Below are positions 41,214 through 50,207 of a stretch of 64,000 nucleotides of DNA, piece after piece; the stretch's first letter is position 1, and every line of letters begins with the position of its first letter. Under the pieces are notes generated by a model, which saw only the letters and a list, made by a program, of their open reading frames with translations, did no database searches and was not told the DNA's origin. The stretch is from G963676655 sp963676655. Lineage in GTDB: Bacteria; Verrucomicrobiota; Lentisphaeria; Victivallales; Victivallaceae. The translations under genes were made by a program, and so were the position numbers. The DNA lies in assembly GCA_963676655.2 (NCBI GenBank), contig CAXXKX010000003.1:3720001-3784000 (forward strand), in the 5' to 3' direction.

Positions 41214-42638
41214 TCAAAAGCCGCTTACGGTTTTCAGTTTATCCAGAATATCACGGGTAGACTTGAACTCACGTTCACGCCGCCTGGCATTCTTCTGAAT
41301 AACTTTGACTGTCTGCTGGATTCCGTTGGCAAAGGTGATAGTTTCACGCGCCTGCTGCTTGAGCTGGTTAATCCCGTTAAACAGTTCCTCAAATGGGTCA
41401 ACCGCTTCGCTTTCAGCCGCATTCAATCCTGGACTGCTGCCGGTATCAGTCGGTTCCATTGTACTAGGTTGTTGATGATCTTCTGTTGTTGGCATTTCCT
41501 GTTCCCTTTCATTTGTATTTCCGGCGTCAGCCGGTTCTTCCGCTCCGGCACGTTGCCGGTGGACGGCTTTGATGACCTGTTCCGCAGGTAATCCGCCATG
41601 CAACGACATAAAGACAAATACGTCATCGCCGCGACCGGTCACCAGGATCGGATTTACGCCGCCAGAACTGAAGCTGAACTTGTTGAATCCAAAGCGCAAC
41701 GCCTGGAGCAACGGTTCCCGGTTCATCTGAACGACCGCCGTGTCTTTGCCGATGAACTCAGCGTCAATCTTGACATGCATCGACCTCAGGTTTTCTGATA
41801 GGAACCGGACATCGCCGTTGTCAGCATACAGGTGTACGGCTTTGTGTTCAGTGGTCGATTCAAGCAGTGGTAGAGCCGACTTCAGATAGTGCGCGTCCTT
41901 GTTGCTGATGACAATCGAACACTCACTATCTTTGGGGATCACATGCTGATACTGCGGATAATTCCCGGCAATACCTTTTACGGCATATTCCCAAGGACCA
42001 CTTTTGATCTGGCAGTAGCATTTGTTCTGGGCAATAGTACCGTCCTGATCAGACAGCATCCCGCTGGTCAATACCTTGGTTTTCGGCAAAATAACTTTTG
42101 ACTTAACACCGGTCTCTTCATGGAACTTCACCAGTTGTTTACCATCGGAAGCGACAATAGCCCCCGGCTCCAGCAACACGCCATTAAGCGTGCGCCGGGA
42201 GTCGTCTTTCGAAGTTAACGGAAATACCTGCATAATCGCTTCCAACGCGTCCGCCGTGATCTTCTCCGGCTTAGCTATAAACGTCGGCTCAGTCGGCCAG
42301 TCTTTTTCCGGCAACCTGACAAAGACATGCTCAACTGGTTTGTCCTTGTATTGATAGTGCGCCGACACCCGGTCATCAACAATATCAAACGTCACTTCAC
42401 CAGCCTTCTGACCACCCTTGAGAAACTCCTTCAGTTCCTTGAAGTCAACAATGAACTCTTCATCCCCGGAACCATCAATCCGCCGACTCAAATACTCCGA
42501 CAAATTCGTCCCAGTAATCCTCTGCGCACTGATCTTTACTGCCGATAAAACCGCCAACGATCCTCTACCATTTACAACCCGCGACAGCCCCGCCACCGCA
42601 TCCTTCAATTCTTTCATTGAGATTACAATCTGCATCAT
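41214..42638 (-). CDS. DnaN-like sliding clamp protein with C-terminal extension
   Basis: This is a 474-residue protein. Residues 1-350 follow the bacterial DNA polymerase III beta-clamp pattern: start MMQIVISMKELKDAVAGLSR, then VVNGRGSLAVLSAVKI. Later regions include RRTLNGVLLEPGAIVASDGK and VQMNREPLLQALRFGF. A typical clamp is about 366 residues. Here a proline/threonine/glutamate-rich linker (residues about 360-410) leads to a 60-residue helical tail ending STRDILDKLKTVSGF. The tail is also preserved in the decayed copy at 11406-11652. The gene is probably not the chromosomal dnaN but an accessory clamp of a mobile or defence element. GAAAGGATCAA precedes the ATG. Confidence 0.82.
   Translation of the reverse strand: MMQIVISMKELKDAVAGLSRVVNGRGSLAVLSAVKISAQRITGTNLSEYLSRRIDGSGDEEFIVDFKELKEFLKGGQKAGEVTFDIVDDRVSAHYQYKDKPVEHVFVRLPEKDWPTEPTFIAKPEKITADALEAIMQVFPLTSKDDSRRTLNGVLLEPGAIVASDGKQLVKFHEETGVKSKVILPKTKVLTSGMLSDQDGTIAQNKCYCQIKSGPWEYAVKGIAGNYPQYQHVIPKDSECSIVISNKDAHYLKSALPLLESTTEHKAVHLYADNGDVRFLSENLRSMHVKIDAEFIGKDTAVVQMNREPLLQALRFGFNKFSFSSGGVNPILVTGRGDDVFVFMSLHGGLPAEQVIKAVHRQRAGAEEPADAGNTNEREQEMPTTEDHQQPSTMEPTDTGSSPGLNAAESEAVDPFEELFNGINQLKQQARETITFANGIQQTVKVIQKNARRREREFKSTRDILDKLKTVSGF
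41518..41560. repeat. 43-base GC-rich palindromic repeat, copy B, inside the clamp linker
   Basis: It matches copy A (40670-40711) closely, with one insertion. It encodes part of the flexible linker of the clamp-like protein (RQRAGAEEPADAG). A mobile palindromic repeat that inserted in frame would explain both copies. Confidence 0.65.
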
Positions 42639-42662
42639 TTGATCCTTTCACGTTAATTGATT

Positions 42663-42770
42663 GATTTTACCCCAGGACATCCCGGCATAAAGAAACCCCA
42701 GAAGCTCCAAAACCGGAGCTCCTGGGGCACTATATTGGGATATCAATTCAGACTGAAATAAGCAGTAATC
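42663..42770. repeat. 108-bp repeat, copy 2, in the leader of the clamp-like gene
   Basis: It matches 30611-30718 at 96 of 108 positions without gaps. Its hairpin has a 13-bp arm with one mismatch (CCCCAGAAGCTCC / GGAGCTCCTGGGG). On the - strand the hairpin is followed by TTTCTTTATG about 65 bases before the clamp ATG, so it may act as an attenuator. Confidence 0.85.
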
Positions 42771-42814
42771 CACCTACCTCAAAAAAATAATATATTCATG
42801 AGTAATTTTGATTA

Positions 42815-43933
42815 TTGATGTGAAACAAAAATACTTGTAATTTCATCAAGCCGGGATTATATTACCGGCATGGAAATTCAAGATGCCAGGAAAATAACAC
42901 CGGAGGCGTTACTCGAACGCCGTAAGCAAGCGATCATGCTCTTTAAAACAGGTATGAAGCGCTATGAAATTGCCGCAATTGTCAGAGTGACTGCTTATAC
43001 TGTCGGACAGTGGATTAAGGCTTGGAAAGAAGGAGGTCAAGCCGCATTAAAAGTTAAAGCCAATGGTCGACCGAAAGGCAGCGGTAGAAAACTTTACCCT
43101 CACGAGGAAGCAGAAATACAACGTTGCTTGATAGATAAATGTCCCGATCAGTTAAAGTTACCTTTTGCCTTATGGACCCGTCAGGCCGTAGAACAGCTTA
43201 TTGAACAGAAGTTTTCAGTGAGTATGACTTTGCAGGGAGTTGGCAAATATTTGAAAAGCTGGGGATTCACTCCTCAAAAGCCAATTCGTCGAGCTTACGA
43301 ACGTAACGATGAGCGAGTTCGTGTATGGCTGGAAGAAGAATACCCGGCGATAGAAGCCAAGGCAAAACGCGAAAATGCAGAAATTCATTGGGGAGATGAA
43401 ACTGGACTGCGAAGCGATAATGTCAACGGGCGCAGTTATGCGCCAAAAGGAAAAACGCCTGTACAACGAGTAAAAGGAACACCGGAAAAAATTAATATGA
43501 TCAGTAGTGTTACCAATAGAGGGCAAATACGTTTTATGTTCTATAAACAAACTATGACATCTCAGTTACTGATTAAGTTTATAAAACGTCTTATACAAGG
43601 TTCAGACAAGAAGATTTTTCTAATATTGGACAATTTACGGGTACACCACAGTAAGGTTTTAAAAGAATGGCTTGAGGATAAAAAAGCTTTTGTTGAAGTC
43701 TATTATCTTCCGAGTTACAGCCCGGACTTAAATCCGGACGAGTTGCTCAACAGCGACTTGAAGAGTAGCCTGAGTAAAAAGCCAGAATCAAGACAAAAAG
43801 GCGAGTTGGAAAAACACGCAAAAGCTCATATGCGCAGCGTCCAAAAACGCCCTCAACATATTGCGGGATTTTTTCATAAGGAATCGGTTCGGTATGCAAG
43901 TTAAAAATTACAAGTATTTAAGTTTCGGAGCAA
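42815..43933 (+). mobile_element. Complete IS630-type insertion sequence (1119 bp)
   Basis: The 29-bp ends (42815-42843 and 43905-43933) are inverted repeats with 24 of 29 matches, the inner 15 bases AAATACTTGTAATTT being perfect. The element is flanked by TA on both sides (42813-42814 and 43934-43935), the target duplicated by this family. It carries one transposase gene. Confidence 0.92.
42870..43904 (+). CDS. IS630-family transposase
   Basis: In this 344-residue transposase an N-terminal helix-turn-helix region (RRKQAIMLFKTGMKRYEIAA) precedes the DDE catalytic core. That core has Asp176 in HWGDETGLR, Asp254 in LILDNLRVHHS and Glu291 in YSPDLNPDELLNSDL. All three residues are present and the length is normal, so it is probably active. 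No strong ribosome site is seen before the ATG. It fills most of the IS, ending one base before the right inverted repeat. Confidence 0.95.
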   Translation: MEIQDARKITPEALLERRKQAIMLFKTGMKRYEIAAIVRVTAYTVGQWIKAWKEGGQAALKVKANGRPKGSGRKLYPHEEAEIQRCLIDKCPDQLKLPFALWTRQAVEQLIEQKFSVSMTLQGVGKYLKSWGFTPQKPIRRAYERNDERVRVWLEEEYPAIEAKAKRENAEIHWGDETGLRSDNVNGRSYAPKGKTPVQRVKGTPEKINMISSVTNRGQIRFMFYKQTMTSQLLIKFIKRLIQGSDKKIFLILDNLRVHHSKVLKEWLEDKKAFVEVYYLPSYSPDLNPDELLNSDLKSSLSKKPESRQKGELEKHAKAHMRSVQKRPQHIAGFFHKESVRYAS

Positions 43934-44013
43934 TAGCAGAATTTTATCAAAATTATTTCGATTTTTTATGAAACCTTACTCAAAAAGGTTGCCGCATCCG
44001 ACCGTTTTTGAAG

Positions 44014-44409
44014 CTATTCCAGAGATCTCCGGTATTTCATATCCATGTGCACAGATCCAGAATTATCGTCAATGGTGCTTTCATCAATGTGCATTCCGCA
44101 CATTTCATCGAAATTGGTTATTTTGTGAACGATAAAAAATGGTCCACAATCATGTCGTATTGAAAAATCATCCACTTAAAAATTGTCTGCCCTAAAAAAC
44201 CTCTCGACCGCACGCAAATATAGAATCGTACATTGAAGTTCCAGAAAAGTATTAGCATTAAATTCATTCCATTGTTCTTTGTTACACTAGATCATTGGGC
44301 GGATATGACGTTCCAAATCGTTAACGCGACGCCAGGCGGTTCGTCTATCTTCATTAACCGGTAAAGCTACAATTGTGCATAATTTTTTGCTAAAGATCTT
44401 AAAATGTAA
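44014..44409 (-). pseudogene. Decayed gene of unknown family with three in-frame stops
   Basis: One - strand frame reads LCTIVALPVNEDRRTAWRRV then NDLERHIRPMI and a TAG (44287-44289). It continues CNKEQWNEFNANTFLELQCT then ILYLRAVERFFRADNF and a TAA (44176-44178). It then reads VDDFSIRHDCGPFFIVHKIT then NFDEMCGMHIDESTID and a TAG (44014-44016). Codon pattern and amino-acid composition are protein-like across all three stops, so it is a decayed gene rather than chance. I do not recognise the family. The IS630 element lies about 80 bases to its left. Confidence 0.7.
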
Positions 44410-44429
44410 TTATCTATTTCATTATCATT

Positions 44430-46751
44430 TTAAAATTTAGGTATTTTTTTCAAGCCGAACCAGTGTTTTCCGTCAACCCGGGCGCCGGCGTTGCAATCTT
44501 GATCCTCTGAACTATAAAATTCTGGAACAATACAAACGGTTTTACCTGCTGTTCCATTGATTTCCAAAATTTCCGCATCCATTTTTTCCCCGTCTACTAT
44601 TGCCGTACCATTAAAGACATTTTTTACTTTTACCGTTCCATTAAATTTAGGAGTAATAGCAATCCTGCACACTCTGCCATTTTTCTTCTCTGCCGAAACG
44701 ACAACCGCACCTTCAGCCAGTAAATTGCAAAAGGAAACATCCCCCCAGAATTCCGGGGTTGCCGGGAAAACCCGGATAATTCCATGCCAGCTTTGTAAGA
44801 GCATCTCCATTATCGCTGTCGCGACTCCGAAACCGGCATCCACATGAGTCAGTTCCGGTTCTGTCAATGCACTTATCCCAAATTTTCTTACGTCTAAATG
44901 CTTGACCATGGAATTAGGACCAAGCAGGCAGAAATATTGTTGTAACATATTCCATGCCATTTCCGCATGATCAGTCCTGGCCGCCAGCAATGCGGCCTGG
45001 CTAAATGCATGACCACACCACTCTCCAGTGCCCTTTCGCCAGATAGTCCTCAATGATTTTTCAATACGCAGCCTTATTTCAGGAGAATCTTCAATAGTTG
45101 CAACATCCAGCGGATGTACTGCCATCAGCTGAGTTGGATGACGATGAGAATGGCCCAGGGGAACGCCTTCGGCGATCCAGAACTCATCGCCTCCCGGATA
45201 GTCATAGAGTTTTTCTAATATCTCTTTATAACGCGCGGTGTCCGGATCATCAATGTTTAAAACCTGCGAGGATTCAAGCAGCGCCAGGCACAAAAAGCGA
45301 ATCAAAGCCGCATCAAAACTGGTATCCTTCTGCCAAACTTCCGGAGTGCATTCTCCATATTCAGGAGAAAAACAAACCGGCAAATGAAGCATCCCGTCTT
45401 CTTTCGGTTCGAGAACGTAGTTATAAACCTGCCAGGATTCTTTAATCATCGGTAACGCTTTTTCCCGCAAAAAATCCCGGTCGCCGCTATATTTATAATG
45501 AAGCCAGAAATTATGTGAAATCCACGCCAGCATGGACGGCAACATACAAACCATTGGCGCCCAGCCGGGATTACTACCTGAACCAGCCTGCATGGTCCAC
45601 GCGCCGTCAAACCCTAAAGCGCCTGAAGCGCAAATCCCGTCGATTCCGTAGTACTCTCGACAATTACGACGAAAACGCGGTAATAAACTACTAAAATCGC
45701 GGTATAATGAATACCCCAATTCAAGCCGGTTGGAGGTATAGACTGGCCAATAGGCCTGCTGAACGTTTAAATCTATTGTATAATCCCCCCTGCAGAAAGG
45801 CATAGCGCCTTCCTGCAGCCAAAGTCCGCAAAGCGCAATCGCGCGACCATCCGGCTTGGTGCATGATCCGAGTTTATACATCTCCGCATAATAAAGATTT
45901 TCCAGTCTTTTATCCGGCAGTTCTATTGCGGAACGTGACCAGTATTGCGTCCACCATTGACAATGCTCTTCATAAAGGGTTGTAAAATCATCTTCAGTAT
46001 TTAAAATTTCCAATGCTTTTTTCAATGGTTCATCAGCATCGCGGTGGGTAACCACCGTCACCTGAAGCATATCGTTGTGAAAAGCCCAGGCGATAAGATA
46101 TTCCCCGCCAGCCGGGAATTTCTGCCTGGCCCAAAAGATGTTATCTGTATTCCCCAGTTCAAGAGGCGGATATCCCCAACCCTCCATACAGTCTTTCGCC
46201 CAGCCCCACTGTTTTTGCATTGTGCGGATATCTTTCGATATACCCGCATCGTTTTTATTGACATGGAAAACTTTTACTGCAGTATTCTGAGTTTCAAGTC
46301 CCTGTAAAACAAAAATTTTTCTTTCAGCATGAACAAATGCCTTCCAATTGGAAGATTCCCAGGTTGCTGAAGCAAGGCGGAGTTTTCCTTCCGCCGGTCC
46401 AACGCCGGATATTTCCATGCGCGGCAACGGCAAGCGAGTGGGGTAAGGGTGTATTTCTCTTGGCCCATCTGGTTTGGTTCCAATAATACGATTTATTTCA
46501 GCGAAGTTTTTTTCTCCAACAAATTTTTTGATATTTTCATAGTTGAACGTTGCCTTATCCGGCTTGATTTCGCGAGTTTCACAAATATCGTATTTATCAA
46601 AGCTGATTCGTAGCGGAGCGCCATCGCCCCATAGCATTGCCCCCAAATATCCGTTACCTAAAGGAACTCCGTCAAGCCATCTTTCCGGAGCGCGCTCATA
46701 AATAAAATCATGTTCTCCGTTTGCAAGATTATTTTGAATATCAATTTTCAT
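44430..46751 (-). CDS. Glycoside hydrolase family 95-like enzyme (alpha-L-fucosidase/galactosidase type)
   Basis: This 773-residue cytoplasmic protein has no signal peptide. The N-terminal beta domain opens with RWLDGVPLGNGYLGAMLWGD, the GH95 'LPLGNGxLGAMxxG' signature. The (alpha/alpha)6 barrel includes WTMQAGSGSNPGWAPMVCML and the catalytic-region stretch FSPEYGECTPEVW. The C-terminal beta domain has NLLAEGAVVVSAEKKNGRVC, also typical. GH95 enzymes release alpha-L-fucose or alpha-L-galactose from oligosaccharides. It is the last gene of the - strand deoxysugar operon, 13 bases after the preceding gene. Confidence 0.85.
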   Translation of the reverse strand: MKIDIQNNLANGEHDFIYERAPERWLDGVPLGNGYLGAMLWGDGAPLRISFDKYDICETREIKPDKATFNYENIKKFVGEKNFAEINRIIGTKPDGPREIHPYPTRLPLPRMEISGVGPAEGKLRLASATWESSNWKAFVHAERKIFVLQGLETQNTAVKVFHVNKNDAGISKDIRTMQKQWGWAKDCMEGWGYPPLELGNTDNIFWARQKFPAGGEYLIAWAFHNDMLQVTVVTHRDADEPLKKALEILNTEDDFTTLYEEHCQWWTQYWSRSAIELPDKRLENLYYAEMYKLGSCTKPDGRAIALCGLWLQEGAMPFCRGDYTIDLNVQQAYWPVYTSNRLELGYSLYRDFSSLLPRFRRNCREYYGIDGICASGALGFDGAWTMQAGSGSNPGWAPMVCMLPSMLAWISHNFWLHYKYSGDRDFLREKALPMIKESWQVYNYVLEPKEDGMLHLPVCFSPEYGECTPEVWQKDTSFDAALIRFLCLALLESSQVLNIDDPDTARYKEILEKLYDYPGGDEFWIAEGVPLGHSHRHPTQLMAVHPLDVATIEDSPEIRLRIEKSLRTIWRKGTGEWCGHAFSQAALLAARTDHAEMAWNMLQQYFCLLGPNSMVKHLDVRKFGISALTEPELTHVDAGFGVATAIMEMLLQSWHGIIRVFPATPEFWGDVSFCNLLAEGAVVVSAEKKNGRVCRIAITPKFNGTVKVKNVFNGTAIVDGEKMDAEILEINGTAGKTVCIVPEFYSSEDQDCNAGARVDGKHWFGLKKIPKF

Positions 46752-46764
46752 ACTTATTTTAACC

Positions 46765-48762
46765 TTAATTTCCCATTACTTTAATCATTAACAACTGAAA
46801 CGGATATATCCGTAAGCCTTCCGGCAAGTTCACTTCCAGTTTACTGCCATTATGCGAAATACATTCTTGTGGAAGCAAAACTTTTTCCCCCTGTTCGTTT
46901 AAATATATTATTTTTGCATCGTTTTTCCCCAAGGCGATATCCAAAGTAATTTCTTCGGCATAGCCAAGTGAAACATTCATCAGGCTGATATACAAATCTT
47001 CTGTATCCGGCGTTTTTAACACGCTGGGACATAAATCAGGATAATTTCTGACCATTACCGGAACGGTTCCATGAGACAGCCAGTCAAATATCCTATGTAA
47101 ATGATACTGATCTATAAAATTAATATTCCTGTAATCATAGTTAACATTGGCTATAGCGGTTCGTTTCCCGTTATTCTCCCGGACTAATAATCCCGCTGAC
47201 GCTATTTCATTTAATTCAATTTCCCCCAATACATCATAAGATTCATGTTCTACTATTTGCAGGTCGCGGGTAGTTGCTTTTTGATATTTACGCTGTTTGT
47301 ATTTGCCATTTAAATCATGTGAGGTCAAGCTGAAGTGTTCGGCACGGCTCTTCGGTATTTTTTCAATTTTCAACCCCAAAATATGCTCATTGCCGTCATG
47401 CACGATTTGAGACAATGCCCCCGCGTCAATAAATACATTTTTCGCCTCTATCAACACCGCCAGTTCATCGCGGTTAACAGGAAAACTTTCAGAAGTTAAA
47501 TATGTCGTATCGCTATCAAGAAATGTATATGGTAATCCAGCCCGCCACAGCATTGCTGATTGCTGCATATTATAAACACTTCCCATGTTTCCGGAGCCAT
47601 CTGTTGCCGCGTTAACATAACCTTTTTTGATATTATACGGGGTAACTATTCCGGTTTGCCTGGCTTCAGGTGGGATTAGTGCGGCTATTGCTTCAAAATA
47701 TTTTTCATTCCTGCGGATAATCTTTGCATAAGGATGAGCCGCGTTTACGTCGTGGTCTGAATTAAACGGCCATATATCTATTTTTTTGAAGTTCAGCGCT
47801 AAATAAGCTGCGATACGAAATCCCAGGCCACAGTTATTGGCCGTATTAAATCCCATAGTATGGGGGAATAAATCCATTTCAGGCTGTAGTTCTACGTCAT
47901 CATCCAGTTCACTGGCCTGCTGATTTACCATGGCAACACTTTGTGTAAATTGAGTACGGTCGAAATCCTGATACCAGCCAAAGCCCGGACGGGCCATGGG
48001 ACGATGTCCGCCGGAGAAGGCTCTGAGCAGTTCATTGTTATCTCTTGCGTCATTGGCATATAATTGTGGGGCTGTTAGCATCAATCCGATTCGACAGTCA
48101 CGATTGACTGAATGCACGGTTTCGCGTAATCCGGCCGCAAACTCAAGATACAATTGACGTTTGAACTCCATCCATTTTACTTTCAATTCGGAATATTCAG
48201 GGTTATTGCACGCCTGAACCAGTTGCTCAAAAGTAACATTCGCAGAGTAACGTTTATTGAATTCATTTATATGCAGAGGACAAAAACATGTAGAACTCAG
48301 AGTTGCAATTCTGTCATATCGAAAATCATCGTCCACCCATATTTTTTTTGCTCCGGTTTTGGCGTATTCACGATACATGAAATTTATGTAATCCCAATAA
48401 GATTTATCAAGCGGACATGGAACGTTTTTCTGGCTTTTCCCGCTTATGTCAATACGCGCTTGTTTGTGTTCCGTATTGTAGTGATCATAAACGTCAAAAT
48501 ATTCAGGGAAAAACGTTCGCAGGACTAATATATTCGCTTCAATATTTTCCTCCGCGAACGCTTCCCTTGTTTTTTTAAATTCTTCACAACGCCTTACAAT
48601 ACCGGTCCGATCCAGAAAAATCGGTTCATCTCCAAGCAGTACTAAACATATAAGCAGTTCATTGATCCCGGTTTCTTTACAAAACTCAACCGTTCCCTTA
48701 AATTTCTCTGGAGTATTACAGTTTTGAAAGCAATATCGCATCGAATAATTTTTGTGTTTCAT
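46765..48762 (-). CDS. Putative cytoplasmic TIM-barrel glycosidase (family not assigned)
   Basis: This 665-residue protein starts MKHKNYSMRYCFQNCNTPEK. A likely barrel covers about residues 20-400, with GINELLICLVLLGDEP, the acidic KKIWVDDDFRYDR and a later VELQPEMDLFPHTMG, where Asp and Glu could be catalytic. A beta-galactosidase-trimerisation-like domain with SGNMGSVYNMQQSAMLWRAG follows, and C-terminal beta domains finish the protein. The overall plan resembles GH42-like proteins but I cannot name a family. It sits in the kinase-isomerase operon and probably acts on a short glycan made of the sugar handled there. Confidence 0.55.
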   Translation of the reverse strand: MKHKNYSMRYCFQNCNTPEKFKGTVEFCKETGINELLICLVLLGDEPIFLDRTGIVRRCEEFKKTREAFAEENIEANILVLRTFFPEYFDVYDHYNTEHKQARIDISGKSQKNVPCPLDKSYWDYINFMYREYAKTGAKKIWVDDDFRYDRIATLSSTCFCPLHINEFNKRYSANVTFEQLVQACNNPEYSELKVKWMEFKRQLYLEFAAGLRETVHSVNRDCRIGLMLTAPQLYANDARDNNELLRAFSGGHRPMARPGFGWYQDFDRTQFTQSVAMVNQQASELDDDVELQPEMDLFPHTMGFNTANNCGLGFRIAAYLALNFKKIDIWPFNSDHDVNAAHPYAKIIRRNEKYFEAIAALIPPEARQTGIVTPYNIKKGYVNAATDGSGNMGSVYNMQQSAMLWRAGLPYTFLDSDTTYLTSESFPVNRDELAVLIEAKNVFIDAGALSQIVHDGNEHILGLKIEKIPKSRAEHFSLTSHDLNGKYKQRKYQKATTRDLQIVEHESYDVLGEIELNEIASAGLLVRENNGKRTAIANVNYDYRNINFIDQYHLHRIFDWLSHGTVPVMVRNYPDLCPSVLKTPDTEDLYISLMNVSLGYAEEITLDIALGKNDAKIIYLNEQGEKVLLPQECISHNGSKLEVNLPEGLRIYPFQLLMIKVMGN

Positions 48763-48810
48763 CTTTTTCTCTTATCTTTATATTTTCAGTTTAAAAACTT
48801 ATTATTGACT

Positions 48811-50205
48811 TTATAGAATAGTTATTTGTAATCCATGAAGCTTAGCGAGTTTTTCTACTGCTCCAGCCTGCCTGCCGGGAACCGCCGTCAAATGATGTGT
48901 TCCTCCAGCCATACTGTAACGGGTAAGGAAGTTGCCGACCGGCTCGTTCAGTTGAATCATCCAGTGGGGGATATCGAATTTCTCGAAAATATGACGGTCC
49001 ATTATTTCTGTTTCATAAACTATGTAAATAAAATCATTATTCGCGTCAGTAGTCAGGCAGACTAAGGTCACCGGGCCGGGCTCCAGCGTAAAATGCATTC
49101 CCGCATAAGCTTTGCATCCCTTGGCCCAGAAGTCTTTTTTGACCAGTTTTATCTTTGAATCTTTTCTGGCTAAAACCGGATTGCATTCCTGCATATGGGT
49201 CATCAACATTAGATTTTTTTCGTAATCCAAAGTGTATATCTCGGTGAAATTGGCGGCCCCTGCCAAACTTCGCATTTCCGCCATCAGAGCGGCGGTAATA
49301 ATGTCACCTTCTCCGGCATATCCCAAGCCTTCGCCTATGAGCTTATTGATTCCCATAAACGGCATGGAAGGCATCCGGCCGATCAGCTCTAGAAAGTTCA
49401 TCGTGAACGCGTCCAGATTGTTTTCATCAACAAGTTTCCGCATTGCTATTTCCAGCTTTAAAGACAATCGGTGAATGTCCTCTGTAAGTTCCGGGCTGAT
49501 TTCGAATATCATCCGGTCATTATTCAGAAGCGCATCCGTTTCCGAATCTTTGACTGACTTGAACAATTCGGCAAAACGGTCAATACTCAGCCTGGTTATA
49601 TCCGCGCCCCATTTTTCCCGCAGCCTATTTTCATCAAACGCAAAATCCCCCATGCCGTCAAAAGCGTTTCCTAAAATACCGACCCGGCATTCTTGCGCAA
49701 AACGGCAGGCCCGGGCGGCACAAAGCCATTCCTCAAGCTTTGACAAAGCGAGCCTGTCTTTGTAATGTCCCGACTCCAAACCAAATATTTTTTTATTGCG
49801 GAGCAGTACATTGGTCAGGTCCTGTGTGCCTTGAGTTACGTGATTTCGTAAAAGCATGTCGAAATCAAAATTAGCATCTATTTTTGCAGCTTCCTGAGTA
49901 TTCCATATCACGATCGGAATATCAGTGTTCAATATCGGAGCGAGAGTCATTAAGCTTGCGGTATAACACATCGGAATCAACAGGATACAGTCTACATTAA
50001 GGTTTTCTGCTTCTTTTACGGCGATTTCTACTTGGCTTTGCTTTAAGCATATATAGCTTTTCTCTATCTCCGAAAACCCGGAAATTTCCCCGCAGTATTT
50101 TTCAAGTTGCCCAAACAGCATCGCATCAAAGCCCGCGAATTGTTCATGGTAAAGCTCAAGAGACAACCCAATCACCGCAATTTTCGGCAGTTCAACTTTT
50201 TTCAT
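48811..50205 (-). CDS. L-arabinose/L-fucose isomerase-like protein
   Basis: This 464-residue sugar isomerase-fold protein has an N-terminal Rossmann-like domain (KIAVIGLSLELYHEQFAGFD). A central domain includes MPSMPFMGINKLIGEGLGYA then GEGDIITAALM, equivalent to the metal-binding Glu region of AraA. The C-terminal beta domain has LNEPVGNFLTRYSMAGGTHH, with a His pair as in the family. The enzymes convert aldoses to ketoses. Beside a rhamnulokinase-like kinase it would act on L-rhamnose, L-fucose or L-arabinose, but the exact sugar is not clear from sequence. It begins 2 bases from the preceding amidohydrolase, supporting one transcript. Confidence 0.78.
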   Translation of the reverse strand: MKKVELPKIAVIGLSLELYHEQFAGFDAMLFGQLEKYCGEISGFSEIEKSYICLKQSQVEIAVKEAENLNVDCILLIPMCYTASLMTLAPILNTDIPIVIWNTQEAAKIDANFDFDMLLRNHVTQGTQDLTNVLLRNKKIFGLESGHYKDRLALSKLEEWLCAARACRFAQECRVGILGNAFDGMGDFAFDENRLREKWGADITRLSIDRFAELFKSVKDSETDALLNNDRMIFEISPELTEDIHRLSLKLEIAMRKLVDENNLDAFTMNFLELIGRMPSMPFMGINKLIGEGLGYAGEGDIITAALMAEMRSLAGAANFTEIYTLDYEKNLMLMTHMQECNPVLARKDSKIKLVKKDFWAKGCKAYAGMHFTLEPGPVTLVCLTTDANNDFIYIVYETEIMDRHIFEKFDIPHWMIQLNEPVGNFLTRYSMAGGTHHLTAVPGRQAGAVEKLAKLHGLQITIL

Positions 50206-50207
50206 TA

